Shown piece after piece: positions 43,875 to 52,793 of a DNA stretch of 64,000 nucleotides; the stretch's first letter is position 1, and each line of letters opens with the position of its first letter. Both the position numbers and the translations under genes were made by a program. This DNA is from Vibrio atlanticus (GTDB lineage Bacteria; Pseudomonadota; Gammaproteobacteria; Enterobacterales; Vibrionaceae): positions 558,001 to 622,000 of the forward strand of contig NZ_AP025461.1 in NCBI RefSeq assembly GCF_024347315.1. Reading direction: 5' to 3'. The notes under the pieces are model-generated. The model was not told where the DNA came from, did no database searches, and was given only the letters and a program-made list of their open reading frames with translations.

Positions 43875-44501
43875 CTATAAATCTTCACCAAACACGAGCA
43901 TGCACAGTTGTTCGAACTCTTCTTCTTTGCCTGAGAACAGATCATCAATCACAAGAGTACGTTTCTGACCTGATTGCATACGTTTCTTCGCCTCGCGCAT
44001 TACCATCACCAATGTGTGCTCTTGCGGTAAGTTCGAGTCATCAACATTCCATTGATTGAATCGCTGAGACAGAGCACTTTCACAAAGCAGTGGTTTAAAC
44101 GACAACACTTCTTGCTTCAATACAGAAAGCATATCTTTAAACGCTTGCTCAGTATTATTCGTTTTTAGACTACGAGACTTAGTAACTTCTAGCTTTTCTA
44201 GCAACGCAGAAGAGAGGTTCGTTTGCGTGACGTATCCCGCTTGTCTTGGGAATGAATCCGTCAAGCGCACAGAAAAGTCGACACGATTGACCTGTGTGTT
44301 TGGAAAGTAGGTCAGTGATGTTAGGCAGTCATATGGAACCCAGACGCTCTGACCTGGCTCGACGGCATACTCTTGTTTGCCCAGCTTAATCAAAACCAAA
44401 CCACTTTGAACCGATACAAGGCTATGCTTAAGTACTTTTTTGCGTGGTGTAATCACCAGGTGTGAAAAGTAAGCCGATGTATATTCAATAGCGAAGTTCA
44501 T
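43875..44501 (-). CDS. AraC-type N-terminal (cupin-like) protein without a visible HTH
   Basis: 208 residues. The first 90 (LVSVQSGLVLIKLGKQEYAVEPGQSVWVPYDCLTSLTYFP) follow the cupin-like arm domain of AraC regulators, with the GLVLIKLG... VEPGQSVWVP strands. The remaining 110 residues are helical and charged, but I see no pair of AraC helix-turn-helix units, and the protein is about 60-90 residues shorter than AraC family members. It may be a reduced regulator that acts by dimerisation or a ligand sensor. Divergent from the acyltransferase gene. Confidence 0.6.
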   Translation of the reverse strand: MNFAIEYTSAYFSHLVITPRKKVLKHSLVSVQSGLVLIKLGKQEYAVEPGQSVWVPYDCLTSLTYFPNTQVNRVDFSVRLTDSFPRQAGYVTQTNLSSALLEKLEVTKSRSLKTNNTEQAFKDMLSVLKQEVLSFKPLLCESALSQRFNQWNVDDSNLPQEHTLVMVMREAKKRMQSGQKRTLVIDDLFSGKEEEFEQLCMLVFGEDL

Positions 44502-44664
44502 AGATAGTACCTTAGTCTTGGGGCGTCAAGATTACCGTTAATCTTAAAGAATGCCAATAATAACAGGGCATTTTCGATGTTTCTGGTCTGACCTTGTCAA
44601 AAGTATGGGCTCTGTAGCTGCGATAAGTCAAAACAACGCGTAGAATGAGCCAGCTTTTTATTAT

Positions 44665-45783
44665 ATGAATGAAAAAATGACCTCTCCAACCGATCCATAT
44701 GTTGATATTCGTCCTTACGGCGATGATGAAATTCCAGCGGCACTAAACCGTCTTATTAATGATGAAGAATTTATCAGTGCGATCTTGCACTATCGTTTTT
44801 CAAACCATGCGTCTTGGTTCAAAGCGTTAATGAGCCCGATCTTGCGAGTGTACTTGAAAATGAAATGGAGCAAGCTGACTAGCGTTGAATCCATTCAGAT
44901 CGAAGTGAAAAAGTACTTACGCGATACGCTCGCTAAAACCACCAAAGGGGTGACATACACGGGTTTAGAGTCACTGGATGCGAACCAAGCGTACCTGTTT
45001 GTATCAAACCATCGTGACATTGCTATGGATCCAGCGTTAGTTAATTACGCTTTGCATCTGAAAAATCATCAAACTTGCCGTATTGCCATTGGTGATAACC
45101 TACTAAAGAAGCCATGTGCGACTGAATTGATGCGTCTGAACAAAAGCTTCATCGTAAAGCGTTCTCTAAAAGGGCCACGTGAAATGATGAAAGCGCTTGG
45201 ACAATTGTCTTCGTACATTAAGCACTCTCTAGAAACAGGTAACTCTATTTGGATCGCTCAGAAAGAAGGTCGTGCAAAAGACGGCAATGACTTCACAGAG
45301 CCAGCAATTCTGAAGATGTTCCATGTTGAAGGGCGTAAGCAAAAAATCGTATTTCCTGAGTACGTGAAATCATTGAAGATCGTTCCTGTGGCTATTTCAT
45401 ACGAAAACGATCCATGTGACACCGCGAAAGCAATAGAGCTTTTTGAAAAAGACGTAAACGGCAGTTACGAAAAGGGTGAGTTTGAAGATATCGAAAGTAT
45501 CATTCAAGGCATCATCGGTAATAAAGGGCGTGTTCATGTTGGTTTTGGTCAGGTTATTGACCAAGATTTCGATACGCCTGAAGCACTTGCTCAAGAGATT
45601 GACCGCCAGATCCATGATAACTACAAACTATTTCCTGTGAACTTACTGGCTGCAGAAAAAGAAGACGAGTCGATTACAGCTGCGGTGAAGCAAGAGTTTG
45701 AAGATAAACTATCGAGTTTGCCACAAGGTGCTCGTCAGTACTTGATCGATAGCTATGCGAACCCAGTGAAGAATATTGGTTAA
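44665..45783 (+). CDS. PlsC-type glycerophospholipid acyltransferase family protein
   Basis: 372 residues. The acyltransferase catalytic box is SNHRDIAMDPALV near residue 112 (the NHxxxxD pattern), followed by a block-III-like IWIAQKEGRAKDG near 196 (EGR) and a VPVAISYENDP block IV near 241. No strong membrane anchor was seen except around the catalytic domain. It probably acylates a lysophosphatidate or similar lipid at the inner membrane. It is monocistronic with a terminator. Confidence 0.85.
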   Translation: MNEKMTSPTDPYVDIRPYGDDEIPAALNRLINDEEFISAILHYRFSNHASWFKALMSPILRVYLKMKWSKLTSVESIQIEVKKYLRDTLAKTTKGVTYTGLESLDANQAYLFVSNHRDIAMDPALVNYALHLKNHQTCRIAIGDNLLKKPCATELMRLNKSFIVKRSLKGPREMMKALGQLSSYIKHSLETGNSIWIAQKEGRAKDGNDFTEPAILKMFHVEGRKQKIVFPEYVKSLKIVPVAISYENDPCDTAKAIELFEKDVNGSYEKGEFEDIESIIQGIIGNKGRVHVGFGQVIDQDFDTPEALAQEIDRQIHDNYKLFPVNLLAAEKEDESITAAVKQEFEDKLSSLPQGARQYLIDSYANPVKNIG

Positions 45784-45817
45784 CGAGCGTTAGCAAACAA
45801 GTTCGTTGATTGAATTG

Positions 45818-45844
45818 AAAAAGGAGCCTAAGGCTCCTTTTTTT
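45818..45844 (+). terminator. Rho-independent terminator of the acyltransferase gene
   Basis: AAAAAGGAGCC-TAA-GGCTCCTTTTTTTT. Confidence 0.92.
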
Positions 45845-45885
45845 ATAGCGGTATAGGTGTCTTTTTCTAAGTACTGCTATTACCG

Positions 45886-45920
<35 letters not shown>

Positions 45921-45929
45921 AACGGCAGG

Positions 45930-46529
45930 TTAGCGAGCAACAGCACCACCAAGATCTAATTGGGTCGGCCACGTGGTAATCGTGTTACCACCTAGGTAGA
46001 TATTGCCTTTGACCGTCATGGTATCGGGAAATTCTGTAATTGCAGATCCGCCAATATATAAATCGCCATCAACCACTATCCCGTTTGGCAGCTCAGTTAA
46101 AGGAGTACGGATCACGCTTAGGTCTCCTTTCACTCTAAAGCCGTTGGGAAGCCGTATTAGGGGGGTATCAGTGAGGTTGATGAATCCACCCACTCTCACA
46201 CCTCTTGGCCAACGGGTAATCTTACTTCCTATCAAGTCGGCGTAGCCTTTTATTTTTACGCCCGATGGAACTCGGGCTAGTAGGCTGTTACCGCCTTTAA
46301 GGCTTCCGTTAACTTCCAACCCTTTGGGAAGGCGAGTGATTGCGGTGTTTTCTATATTTAAATTGCCATCGACGACCAATCCTGTCGGTAGTGATGTATA
46401 GGGCTTATTTCGTAAATATAAGTTTCCGTAATTATCCAGATGGTTCAATATTTGATACTGATCGAGTGGTTCTGCAGTCACATTTGTTATGGTTAAAGAA
46501 CCAATAATAAGTACGATTATTCGGAGCAT
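45930..46529 (-). CDS. Exported protein of 20-residue solenoid repeats (LRR-like)
   Basis: 199 residues: signal peptide (about 1-19, ending NVTA-EP), then seven or eight repeats of 20 residues of the form LPxGlxVxGxLxIxxTxITr (for example LPTGLVVDGNLNIENTAITR and LPNGIVVDGDLYIGGSAITE). The regular V-x-G-x-L spacing predicts a right-handed beta solenoid or leucine-rich-repeat fold, useful for binding partners in the periplasm or outside the cell. No anchor or catalytic motif is seen. A TCAA tract follows its stop, and a small secreted-protein gene is divergent from it. Confidence 0.8.
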   Translation of the reverse strand: MLRIIVLIIGSLTITNVTAEPLDQYQILNHLDNYGNLYLRNKPYTSLPTGLVVDGNLNIENTAITRLPKGLEVNGSLKGGNSLLARVPSGVKIKGYADLIGSKITRWPRGVRVGGFINLTDTPLIRLPNGFRVKGDLSVIRTPLTELPNGIVVDGDLYIGGSAITEFPDTMTVKGNIYLGGNTITTWPTQLDLGGAVAR

Positions 46530-46630
46530 AACAAGCTTCTTATTACGATAGACGTTAACACTATAATGAAAAAATTATTCTCGCATAGTGTTTTACTCAT
46601 TTGTTGGTCGGTAAAAAAGAATAGAACACA

Positions 46631-46933
46631 ATGAAAGGCGAATCTGTGATTGAAATAAAGCGTCAAATTCTAAAAGGCTTTGTGATTGTAACTTCTGTAT
46701 TTTGTTCAGCATCAGCGAATGCTAATAAAATAATATCAACGCCCGCTAAGGCTGCAGTCGTCGTCACTCAGAGTGGTTCACAGCAACGAGTTTGTTATTA
46801 TGATGATAAGGCCTATAGCCTAGGTGCGGTCGTTGAAGTTTCAGGAGTGTTGATTCGATGTGCTGCCGAAAATGATTTTGAGACCAATGGTGCTCTAGGC
46901 TGGATTGAGATTATAAAAAAAGACGAGAAATAA
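46631..46933 (+). CDS. Small periplasmic protein, DUF1496-like (100 aa)
   Basis: Signal peptide near residues 10-31 (GFVIVTSVFCSASANA). The mature part contains QRVCYYDDKAYSLGAVVEVSGVLIRCAAEN, which matches my recollection of the DUF1496 pattern (CYY-x-D-x-A-YS-x-GA-x-V ... C) with two cysteines likely in a disulfide. Function unknown. The start could also be the GTG five codons in. Confidence 0.65.
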   Translation: MKGESVIEIKRQILKGFVIVTSVFCSASANANKIISTPAKAAVVVTQSGSQQRVCYYDDKAYSLGAVVEVSGVLIRCAAENDFETNGALGWIEIIKKDEK

Positions 46934-46969
46934 ACTCGTCTTTCATTGGTATGAGTGTTGGTGCTTATA

Positions 46970-47269
46970 TTAACGTGCTAGAGAGCGAGTCTTAAGTTCG
47001 AAAATAATCTTCTCAGCGCTGACTTCAAACTTAAAGCGAGCATTTAATTCTGTGCTTTCTTCTGTCAGTTCTGATGCTTCAAACTCAACGTTGCTAGACA
47101 CTTGTTTAGCAAGCTCAACGTACTTAGCAAACTCAGTTTCAATGAGTGCTTTAGAGTTACCGTAAACCGTTACTTCGGCAACATCGTCGCCTTCTTTAAT
47201 GATAAACCCGATTTCACCTGCGCAGCCGCAAGCCTCACATACATCATTGTTACCAATATCTTGGCTCAT
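46970..47269 (-). CDS. YfcZ/YiiS-family (DUF406) protein
   Basis: 99 residues. The N-terminal CEACGCAGEIGFIIKEGDD motif, with three Cys in CEACGC, and the helix YVELAKQVSSNVEFEASE followed by LNARFKFEVSAEKIIFELKTR are typical of the YfcZ/YiiS family. No function is known. The frame extends 14 codons upstream, but GAGGAT lies just before the ATG at 47269 and homologues start there. Confidence 0.85.
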   Translation of the reverse strand: MSQDIGNNDVCEACGCAGEIGFIIKEGDDVAEVTVYGNSKALIETEFAKYVELAKQVSSNVEFEASELTEESTELNARFKFEVSAEKIIFELKTRSLAR

Positions 47270-47311
47270 AAATAATCCTCTTACAAAGTCTGCGGTTATT
47301 CTAGCGAGCAA

Positions 47312-47798
47312 TTTGAACTGTATCTACAAAAATCAAAATCTTTGAACTAATTTTTACTAGTATGCTATGCTGTTTGATAGGATATTTAATGAATATGTAT
47401 ATTCGCGACGATAAATATGTATGTGATTAATATCACGTTTTCCTGAAGAGGTACGTTATTTATTTGTCAGAATATCATTCACTTAGTTGCGCCAGGATTG
47501 ATTTTATAAGAGTATCTATCGCTTGACAGTTATTTATACAATGAATTTTTCGTTGGGTATTTCATATTCTAAGTAGTTATTTAAACTTATCGACTTAGGA
47601 TTGTAAGGTGATTTTCGAAGAATAATTAAACAAAGTGCCCAAAGAGGCAACACTGTAAAATTGTTCGTACAAAGTATTTGTGGGTATTTAATGGAAATAC
47701 TTGCGAAAAAATACCTTGCTCACATAATGCTGATAACGATTTTCATTCTGACTTCATTCGGTTGAGTTAGATGGATTTACAAAGAGAAGAACCTGAAT
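47312..47798. other. Gene-free AT-rich region
   Basis: 487 bases between divergent genes, AT-rich, no convincing ORF, terminator or RNA gene seen. It presumably holds the promoter of the TetR gene. Confidence 0.5.
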
Positions 47799-48260
47799 AT
47801 GCCAAAGCGTAGTAAAGAAGATACAGAAATCACGATCCAGAAGATCATGGATGCCGTTGTAGACCAGTTATTGAGATTGGGTTACGACAAAATGTCATAC
47901 ACGACGTTGAGTCAACAAACAGGCGTTTCTCGTACAGGTATAAGTCATCACTTTCCAAAGAAAACGGATTTTACTGCTGCTCTAGACGGTCGTATTTTCA
48001 AGATGTTTATGGAACACATTGACTTTGAAAATGGCCTTGATGCATTTTCGGCTAGCTGGGTTGCAGCACTTGAAGATGCTGAGTTCCTAGCGATCTTACG
48101 TTTACTTTTCCATCATATCGTTACTGCCGAGAATGCACATGAGTTTGCGGCAAACGGTATCGACCGCTTGTACAAGCTAACTGAAACTCAGTTTGGTGAT
48201 GCTAGTGGTAAAGAACTAGAGTGGTTGATTGGTAAGTCATTGATTCATATGAGCCAATAA
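47799..48260 (+). CDS. TetR-family transcriptional regulator
   Basis: 153 residues. The N-terminal HTH (about 8-55, IQKIMDAVVDQLLRLGYDKMSYTTLSQQTGVSRTGISHHFPKKTDF) is a standard TetR DNA-binding domain. The ligand/dimer domain (about 60-150) is shorter than the usual 120-140 residues. It lies between a YfcZ-type gene and the haem operon; a small terminator follows. Target unknown. Confidence 0.88.
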   Translation: MPKRSKEDTEITIQKIMDAVVDQLLRLGYDKMSYTTLSQQTGVSRTGISHHFPKKTDFTAALDGRIFKMFMEHIDFENGLDAFSASWVAALEDAEFLAILRLLFHHIVTAENAHEFAANGIDRLYKLTETQFGDASGKELEWLIGKSLIHMSQ

Positions 48261-48277
48261 TCAACACGCAATGAAAG

Positions 48278-48302
48278 AAGCTCCTGAGGGGGCTTTTTTT
48301 GT
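48278..48302 (+). terminator. Rho-independent terminator of the TetR gene
   Basis: AAGCTCC-TGAG-GGGGCTT stem (one G-U pair) and seven T. Confidence 0.8.
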
Positions 48303-48564
48303 ACCTGTAGTTTCACTTTTCTTTCTTTTTTCCTCTAGCTCTCACACCGTTGTCGTTATCTTGTCTTTGTGCTGAATAAAGTTATTTCTTTTCTTTTTAG
48401 ATATTTAGGGTTTCGCCTGCATCTTTCTGAGTAACTAAAAGCTTACTAACATTAACTGATGGTGTTTATTTCTAGAGCCTCAAACGCTCAAGGTGAGCCG
48501 TTTTAAGGGGCATTGCCATGGAAGCTAACAAAATTGATTTTAAGGCGAGAGAGGGGCTGTGAGA
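48303..48564. other. Intergenic region, nothing seen
   Basis: No ORF of credible length between the TetR terminator and the hut operon terminator. Confidence 0.5.
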
Positions 48565-48592
48565 CAATAAAAAGCCTCGAAGAAATCGAGGC
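48565..48592 (-). terminator. Terminator of the tonB-exbBD-hutBCD operon
   Basis: On the minus strand GCCTCGA-TTTCT-TCGAGGC followed by TTTTTATT, 62 bases past the hutD stop. Confidence 0.88.
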
Positions 48593-48653
48593 GGTGAATG
48601 GTGTGGTTGTTAGAGAAAGCGAATACTCAAAACGAACCTGTTCTTAATCGAGC

Positions 48654-49436
48654 TTATTGTGCGGGATGAACCTGGGGGAAGTTCATGGTTGGGTGCTTTT
48701 CTACAATACTTATGTAGCCGTACACATCTTCAATCATCGAAGGCTTAAGTGCTTCCCAAGGGCTGCCATCGCAAACTAAGTTTCCCTCTTTCAAAACTAT
48801 CAATCGATCTGAGTATTGAGCGGCTAGGTTTAAGTCATGTAAAACTACGATAACCGCGGCATTGTGGTTGTCGGCTAACTCTCTCGCGATCTTTAACGTG
48901 TTGTGCTGATGGGCAAGATCCAGTGCTGATGTGGGTTCATCAAGCATCAAGATACATTGGTCACCAGAATAGTGAAGTTGGGTTAGCACTCGAGCCAAGT
49001 GAACACGCTGTTTTTCACCGCCAGATAGAGAAGGGTAGAGCCTTTTGCTTAGGTGAGACACATCGGCAACATCCATTTTCTGGCTAGCTATGCTAGTGAG
49101 CTTCTTGTTGGACTCTTGCAACGGGATACCACCAAGCTCGACAACTTCGTGTGCCAGAAAAGGGAAGGTCAACGTACTATGTTGAGGAAGCATCGCCAAG
49201 TGCTTAGCCAACTTTTGAGAAGACCACTTGTTTTTGGTGTGTCCAAAATACTGAATATCACCAGTGCTCGATATCTCCTGACATAAAGCTTTCAGCAGCG
49301 TACTTTTTCCTGCGCCGTTTGGTCCAAGTAGTGTGGTTACCTTTCCTGCTTCAATCTCAATAGAAACGCCATCTAAAATCACTTTGTTGCCGAACTTCAC
49401 TTCGATGTCGGTTGCTTTTAACGCTGCAGGAAACAT
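48654..49436 (-). CDS. hutD: Haem ABC importer ATP-binding protein
   Basis: 260 residues. Walker A GPNGAGKSTLLK near 38-49, signature LSGGEKQRV near 139, Walker B CILMLDEPTSALD. The order tonB-exbB-exbD-hutB-hutC-hutD is that of V. cholerae, so this is HutD (HmuV-type), driving haem into the cytoplasm. Its ATG overlaps the hutC stop (TAATG), giving tight coupling. Confidence 0.95.
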   Translation of the reverse strand: MFPAALKATDIEVKFGNKVILDGVSIEIEAGKVTTLLGPNGAGKSTLLKALCQEISSTGDIQYFGHTKNKWSSQKLAKHLAMLPQHSTLTFPFLAHEVVELGGIPLQESNKKLTSIASQKMDVADVSHLSKRLYPSLSGGEKQRVHLARVLTQLHYSGDQCILMLDEPTSALDLAHQHNTLKIARELADNHNAAVIVVLHDLNLAAQYSDRLIVLKEGNLVCDGSPWEALKPSMIEDVYGYISIVEKHPTMNFPQVHPAQ

Positions 49437-50473
49437 TAAAGGATTCTCCCTTTCTGTTGAAATAGTAGATACAAGAAAAATGGAGCGCCGATGATTGCAG
49501 TGACAATACCAACTGGCAATTCAGCTGGAGCCAGTGCCACGCGTGAGGCCATGTCTGCAGCTGTTAATAGTAACGCGCCTAACACTGCTGATAGTGGCAA
49601 CAGAATTCGGTGGTCAGGGCCAGCCAACATACGACCTAAATGAGGAATAACCAGTCCGATGAAGCCAATCATGCCAGACAAGCTAACCGTGATACCAACG
49701 CCTGCGGCAGTCAGTAGAATGAGCTTTCGCTTGAGTTTCTGTACTGGGATGCCAAGGTGTTGCGCTTCTGACTCGCCCAGTAATAGAGCATTCAGTGACA
49801 TTGCTTGGCGGTAGAAAACAACAAACAATCCAACGAGTGTGACAGCAGCAAGTAAAATGCCGGACCACTTAGCGCCCGCCAAAGACCCCATCGACCACAA
49901 CGAAAGATCACGCAGCATTTGATCATCAGCAATGAAGTTTAAGAAGCCAATACCTGCGCCTGATAGTGCGCTAATTGCCACCCCCGCTAATAACATGATG
50001 GTCACCGAGGTACCGAATTTTCCCGTACCTAACTTATAAACCAACAGGGTAGTTAAAGCGCCACCTAAAAAGGCAAATACTGGTACGGCCGCAAAGTTCA
50101 TAAAAGCAGGGTATTGAAGTGAAAGCTCAGAGAAAAGAACAATGGCCAACGCCGCGCCTAATGCAGCTCCGGCAGAGACGCCTATGATCCCAGGTTCTGC
50201 AAGCGGGTTTCGAAACAGTCCCTGCATGACCGCACCACATAATGCGAGAATCGCGCCGATTAGCATACATAAGATGGTTCTCGGTAAGCGGATCTCTTGA
50301 ATCACCAAATTGATGTGGGGAGCTAAGTCATTGCTGGGTTGGAATAGGCTGGCTGCGCTGTCAGCTAAGCTTATGTCCATAGGCCCAACGGTGACCGAGT
50401 ACAGCGCGGTTAAGACTAGGATAGCGCCAAAGCCTAACATCGATGTTTTTAGTGGGACGGATCGTAACAACAT
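49436..50473 (-). CDS. hutC: Haem ABC importer permease (FecCD family)
   Basis: 345 residues with about ten membrane segments. Family marks are EIRLPRTILCMLIGAILALCGAVMQGLFRNPLAEPGIIGVSAGAALGAA and the late motif GMIGFIGLVIPHLGRMLAGPDHR, plus ELPVGIVTAIIGAPFF. The frame opens at a TTG four codons earlier, but GAGG precedes the ATG at 50473. The ATPase partner is encoded next. Confidence 0.94.
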   Translation of the reverse strand: MLLRSVPLKTSMLGFGAILVLTALYSVTVGPMDISLADSAASLFQPSNDLAPHINLVIQEIRLPRTILCMLIGAILALCGAVMQGLFRNPLAEPGIIGVSAGAALGAALAIVLFSELSLQYPAFMNFAAVPVFAFLGGALTTLLVYKLGTGKFGTSVTIMLLAGVAISALSGAGIGFLNFIADDQMLRDLSLWSMGSLAGAKWSGILLAAVTLVGLFVVFYRQAMSLNALLLGESEAQHLGIPVQKLKRKLILLTAAGVGITVSLSGMIGFIGLVIPHLGRMLAGPDHRILLPLSAVLGALLLTAADMASRVALAPAELPVGIVTAIIGAPFFLYLLFQQKGRIL

Positions 50474-50613
50474 AAAGAGCCTCAATGTCTATCACTAGCT
50501 TCAATCCTCGTAACCGATTTTGCGAAAGCGACGCAGTAATGAGGATTGAGCAAGTAACAGTAAAATAGGGTGGTGAGTTATAGCGGGAAGATAAGTTATA
50601 ACGGGTAAATAAG

Positions 50614-51504
50614 TTATAGCGGATAGATAAGTGCGTTTATTCGCTTCGCTTCAGAAAGGCTTTCAAGACCAAGCCCTCCAACTAGAGCGCTGCCCTTTAC
50701 GGTAATGATTTGCTTGTTCATGCCTGCTGGGGTTGCCGCTAGCATAGGTAACGATTTAAGAATGGCATCAGCGCCGCCCATTTTCTGGTAGCTACGGCCA
50801 CTGACTAAAATCACATCTGGTTGCATTTCTACCAGTGATTCCATCGACAGTGGTTTGTAGGATGTTAGGCTTTGAGCCGCAGGGTTAACACCGCCAGCCA
50901 GTTCAATGATAGCGTTGGGTGATGTTTCACCGCCAGCAACGTTTGCAGGACGGCCTTCATGCAGTAATAGGAACAGAACTTTCTTCGCTTCGTTGTTGGG
51001 TACTTGGTTAGCTTCCAGTGCCGCAATCTTCTGATTTACTTCTGCTTTAACTTGCTGTGAGTGAGCTTCGGTATGGGTAATCTTTGCAATTTGATCGATA
51101 CGCTTCAATAGCCCTTCAACGTTTGCTTCGGTGTTAACGATCTCGACATCGATACCCACAGATTTTAATTGAGAAATGGCGTTGTCTGGCCCCATCTCAT
51201 CTGAGCCAATCAGTGTGGTTGGCGATAAGGCAATCAACCCTTCTGCAGAAAGGTTTCGGTGGTAACCAATCTTTGGTAGCGTTTTTGATTGAGGTAAGTG
51301 ACTGGTCACATCAATTGCAATCAACTGCTCTTCAGCACCCAGAGCAAGAACTAATTCGGTAACTGCGCTGCCAGCACTGATGATTCTAGGTTGTTTTGCG
51401 TCGTCAGCATTGGCGATAGGTGCTGCAAGTACCAACCCCATCGCGGCGATTGCGAGTAAATGTTTGTTGTTCTTTAATTTATTGAGCACTTTTAAGTCTT
51501 TCAT
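50614..51504 (-). CDS. hutB: Periplasmic haem-binding protein
   Basis: 296 residues with a signal peptide (LLAIAAMGLVLAAPIANA) after a basic N-terminus. The mature sequence begins QPRIISAGSAVTELVLALGAEEQLIAIDVTSHLP, the HmuT/HutB pattern, and has VEMQPDVILVSGRSYQ in the second lobe; the Tyr there could be the haem ligand. It delivers haem from the outer-membrane receptor to HutCD. It lies 175 bases after exbD and 140 before hutC, both larger gaps than elsewhere in the operon. Confidence 0.92.
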   Translation of the reverse strand: MKDLKVLNKLKNNKHLLAIAAMGLVLAAPIANADDAKQPRIISAGSAVTELVLALGAEEQLIAIDVTSHLPQSKTLPKIGYHRNLSAEGLIALSPTTLIGSDEMGPDNAISQLKSVGIDVEIVNTEANVEGLLKRIDQIAKITHTEAHSQQVKAEVNQKIAALEANQVPNNEAKKVLFLLLHEGRPANVAGGETSPNAIIELAGGVNPAAQSLTSYKPLSMESLVEMQPDVILVSGRSYQKMGGADAILKSLPMLAATPAGMNKQIITVKGSALVGGLGLESLSEAKRINALIYPL

Positions 51505-51679
51505 AATAATTTATTTGTACTTTCTTTTGATGGAGAGTAATCGCGAAGATGCTTTGTGATCAGCCTGTCCGCATGTTGAGTTTGAATCGATAGAGAGCTG
51601 GCTTTGGTTATTTGGTCTTATCAATAAAGAGTCCAATCTCATAAAAGGTGCTAGGTCTCATGAAAATTTAAGAGTCGTT

Positions 51680-52093
51680 CTAGCCTTCCTCCGTGAGTAA
51701 TTGGGTTGCTGGAATACCGTTTTCTTGTAAGAACGACAACAACTTCACTAAGTTCTCAACGTTAGCTGCTTTATCGGCGCCAATGATGATCGGTTTCTTA
51801 TCCGATGTGCCTGTTTCTTCTAACAGTGCGATCTTGAAGTTTTCCCAGTCGATGTACTCTTGGCCGTTGATCGCCCAGTAAGGTTCGTGATCTAAGATAT
51901 TGACGCTAATCGAATCTTTATGAACTTCAGAAACGTTTTTAATATCAGAACTCGGAAGCTCCACCTCTAATGACTCCAACTTCACTGATGCTGTCAGTAG
52001 AAGGAAAACCATCACGATAAATATAATGTCCAGTAAGGGTGTTAAATCCGGAACTAAGCTCTGTGTTTGAGATGAGTGGGGCGTTTTAATCAT
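51680..52093 (-). CDS. exbD: Energy-transducing protein ExbD
   Basis: 137 residues. The single N-terminal membrane segment (LVPDLTPLLDIIFIVMVFLLLTASV) contains the conserved Asp needed for proton-motive coupling, followed by the periplasmic domain. It overlaps exbB by ATGA. Part of the TonB1-like system that energises haem uptake through the outer membrane. Confidence 0.95.
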   Translation of the reverse strand: MIKTPHSSQTQSLVPDLTPLLDIIFIVMVFLLLTASVKLESLEVELPSSDIKNVSEVHKDSISVNILDHEPYWAINGQEYIDWENFKIALLEETGTSDKKPIIIGADKAANVENLVKLLSFLQENGIPATQLLTEEG

Positions 52094-52791
52094 GCTTGGC
52101 TCACATCACCGATAGAGGCTTTGCTGACGGGAGTACCTTGAGTGTCGCCAGACTGACTGGTTTGAATTGACATGCCTTCTAGCCAAACATTCACATAATT
52201 CAGAGTGTGTTCTAACTGAGCTAGCACTCGATCGGCCCATAACCCGAGTAGTTGACCTCCTGAAATAGCAGGAAGCGCAATCATCAAACCCGCAGCAGTG
52301 GTTCTCATTGCTAATCCAAGACCGTCTGCCAAATCATTAGGCGTGATGCTGCCTGTTGTAGCGGCAACGCCTTTAAACATCTCAATAAGCCCAAGTACTG
52401 TGCCAAGCAGGCCAATTAGCGGGCTGATGACGCCGATCAAGCCAAGCAGTCTTAAACCTGCATGAAGCTGGTGGCGTTTCTCTTGTAGCCAAATCCCTGC
52501 TGCATCTTCACGTAAACCTTTTGAGAAAGAGTGGTGAGCAAGCAGCATCGACACGCCCTTGTACAGCAGAGGTCGTTTACCAGAAATAGATTGTGCTAAT
52601 GCTTCGATTTCTTTGCTATTGGTTGGTGAAATCTGATTGAGCTCATGACGAATAGCGCGTTTGCCAACCCCAATGCTTAGCATGACTTGGAAGATACGCT
52701 CTGCGATGATCATTGCTGTTAATGCTGAACAGATAAGAAGAGGCCATGTCATTAGGCCAAGTTGATCTTGTAAGTAACTGATTTGTTGCAT
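52090..52791 (-). CDS. exbB: Energy-transducing protein ExbB (MotA/TolQ/ExbB family)
   Basis: 233 residues with three membrane segments (about 16-36, 115-140 and 155-180). The conserved region is GVISPLIGLLGTVLGLIEMFKGVAATTGSITPNDLADGLGLAMRTTAAGLMIALPA, with the helix polar residues expected for the proton path. It sits directly between tonB and exbD with a 2-base gap to tonB. Confidence 0.95.
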   Translation of the reverse strand: MQQISYLQDQLGLMTWPLLICSALTAMIIAERIFQVMLSIGVGKRAIRHELNQISPTNSKEIEALAQSISGKRPLLYKGVSMLLAHHSFSKGLREDAAGIWLQEKRHQLHAGLRLLGLIGVISPLIGLLGTVLGLIEMFKGVAATTGSITPNDLADGLGLAMRTTAAGLMIALPAISGGQLLGLWADRVLAQLEHTLNYVNVWLEGMSIQTSQSGDTQGTPVSKASIGDVSQA

Positions 52792-52793
52792 GG

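Noticed and set aside
48519..48563. 14-codon ORF before the hut operon terminator
   Set aside because: No credible ribosome site or context, and it ends beside a terminator for the opposite strand.
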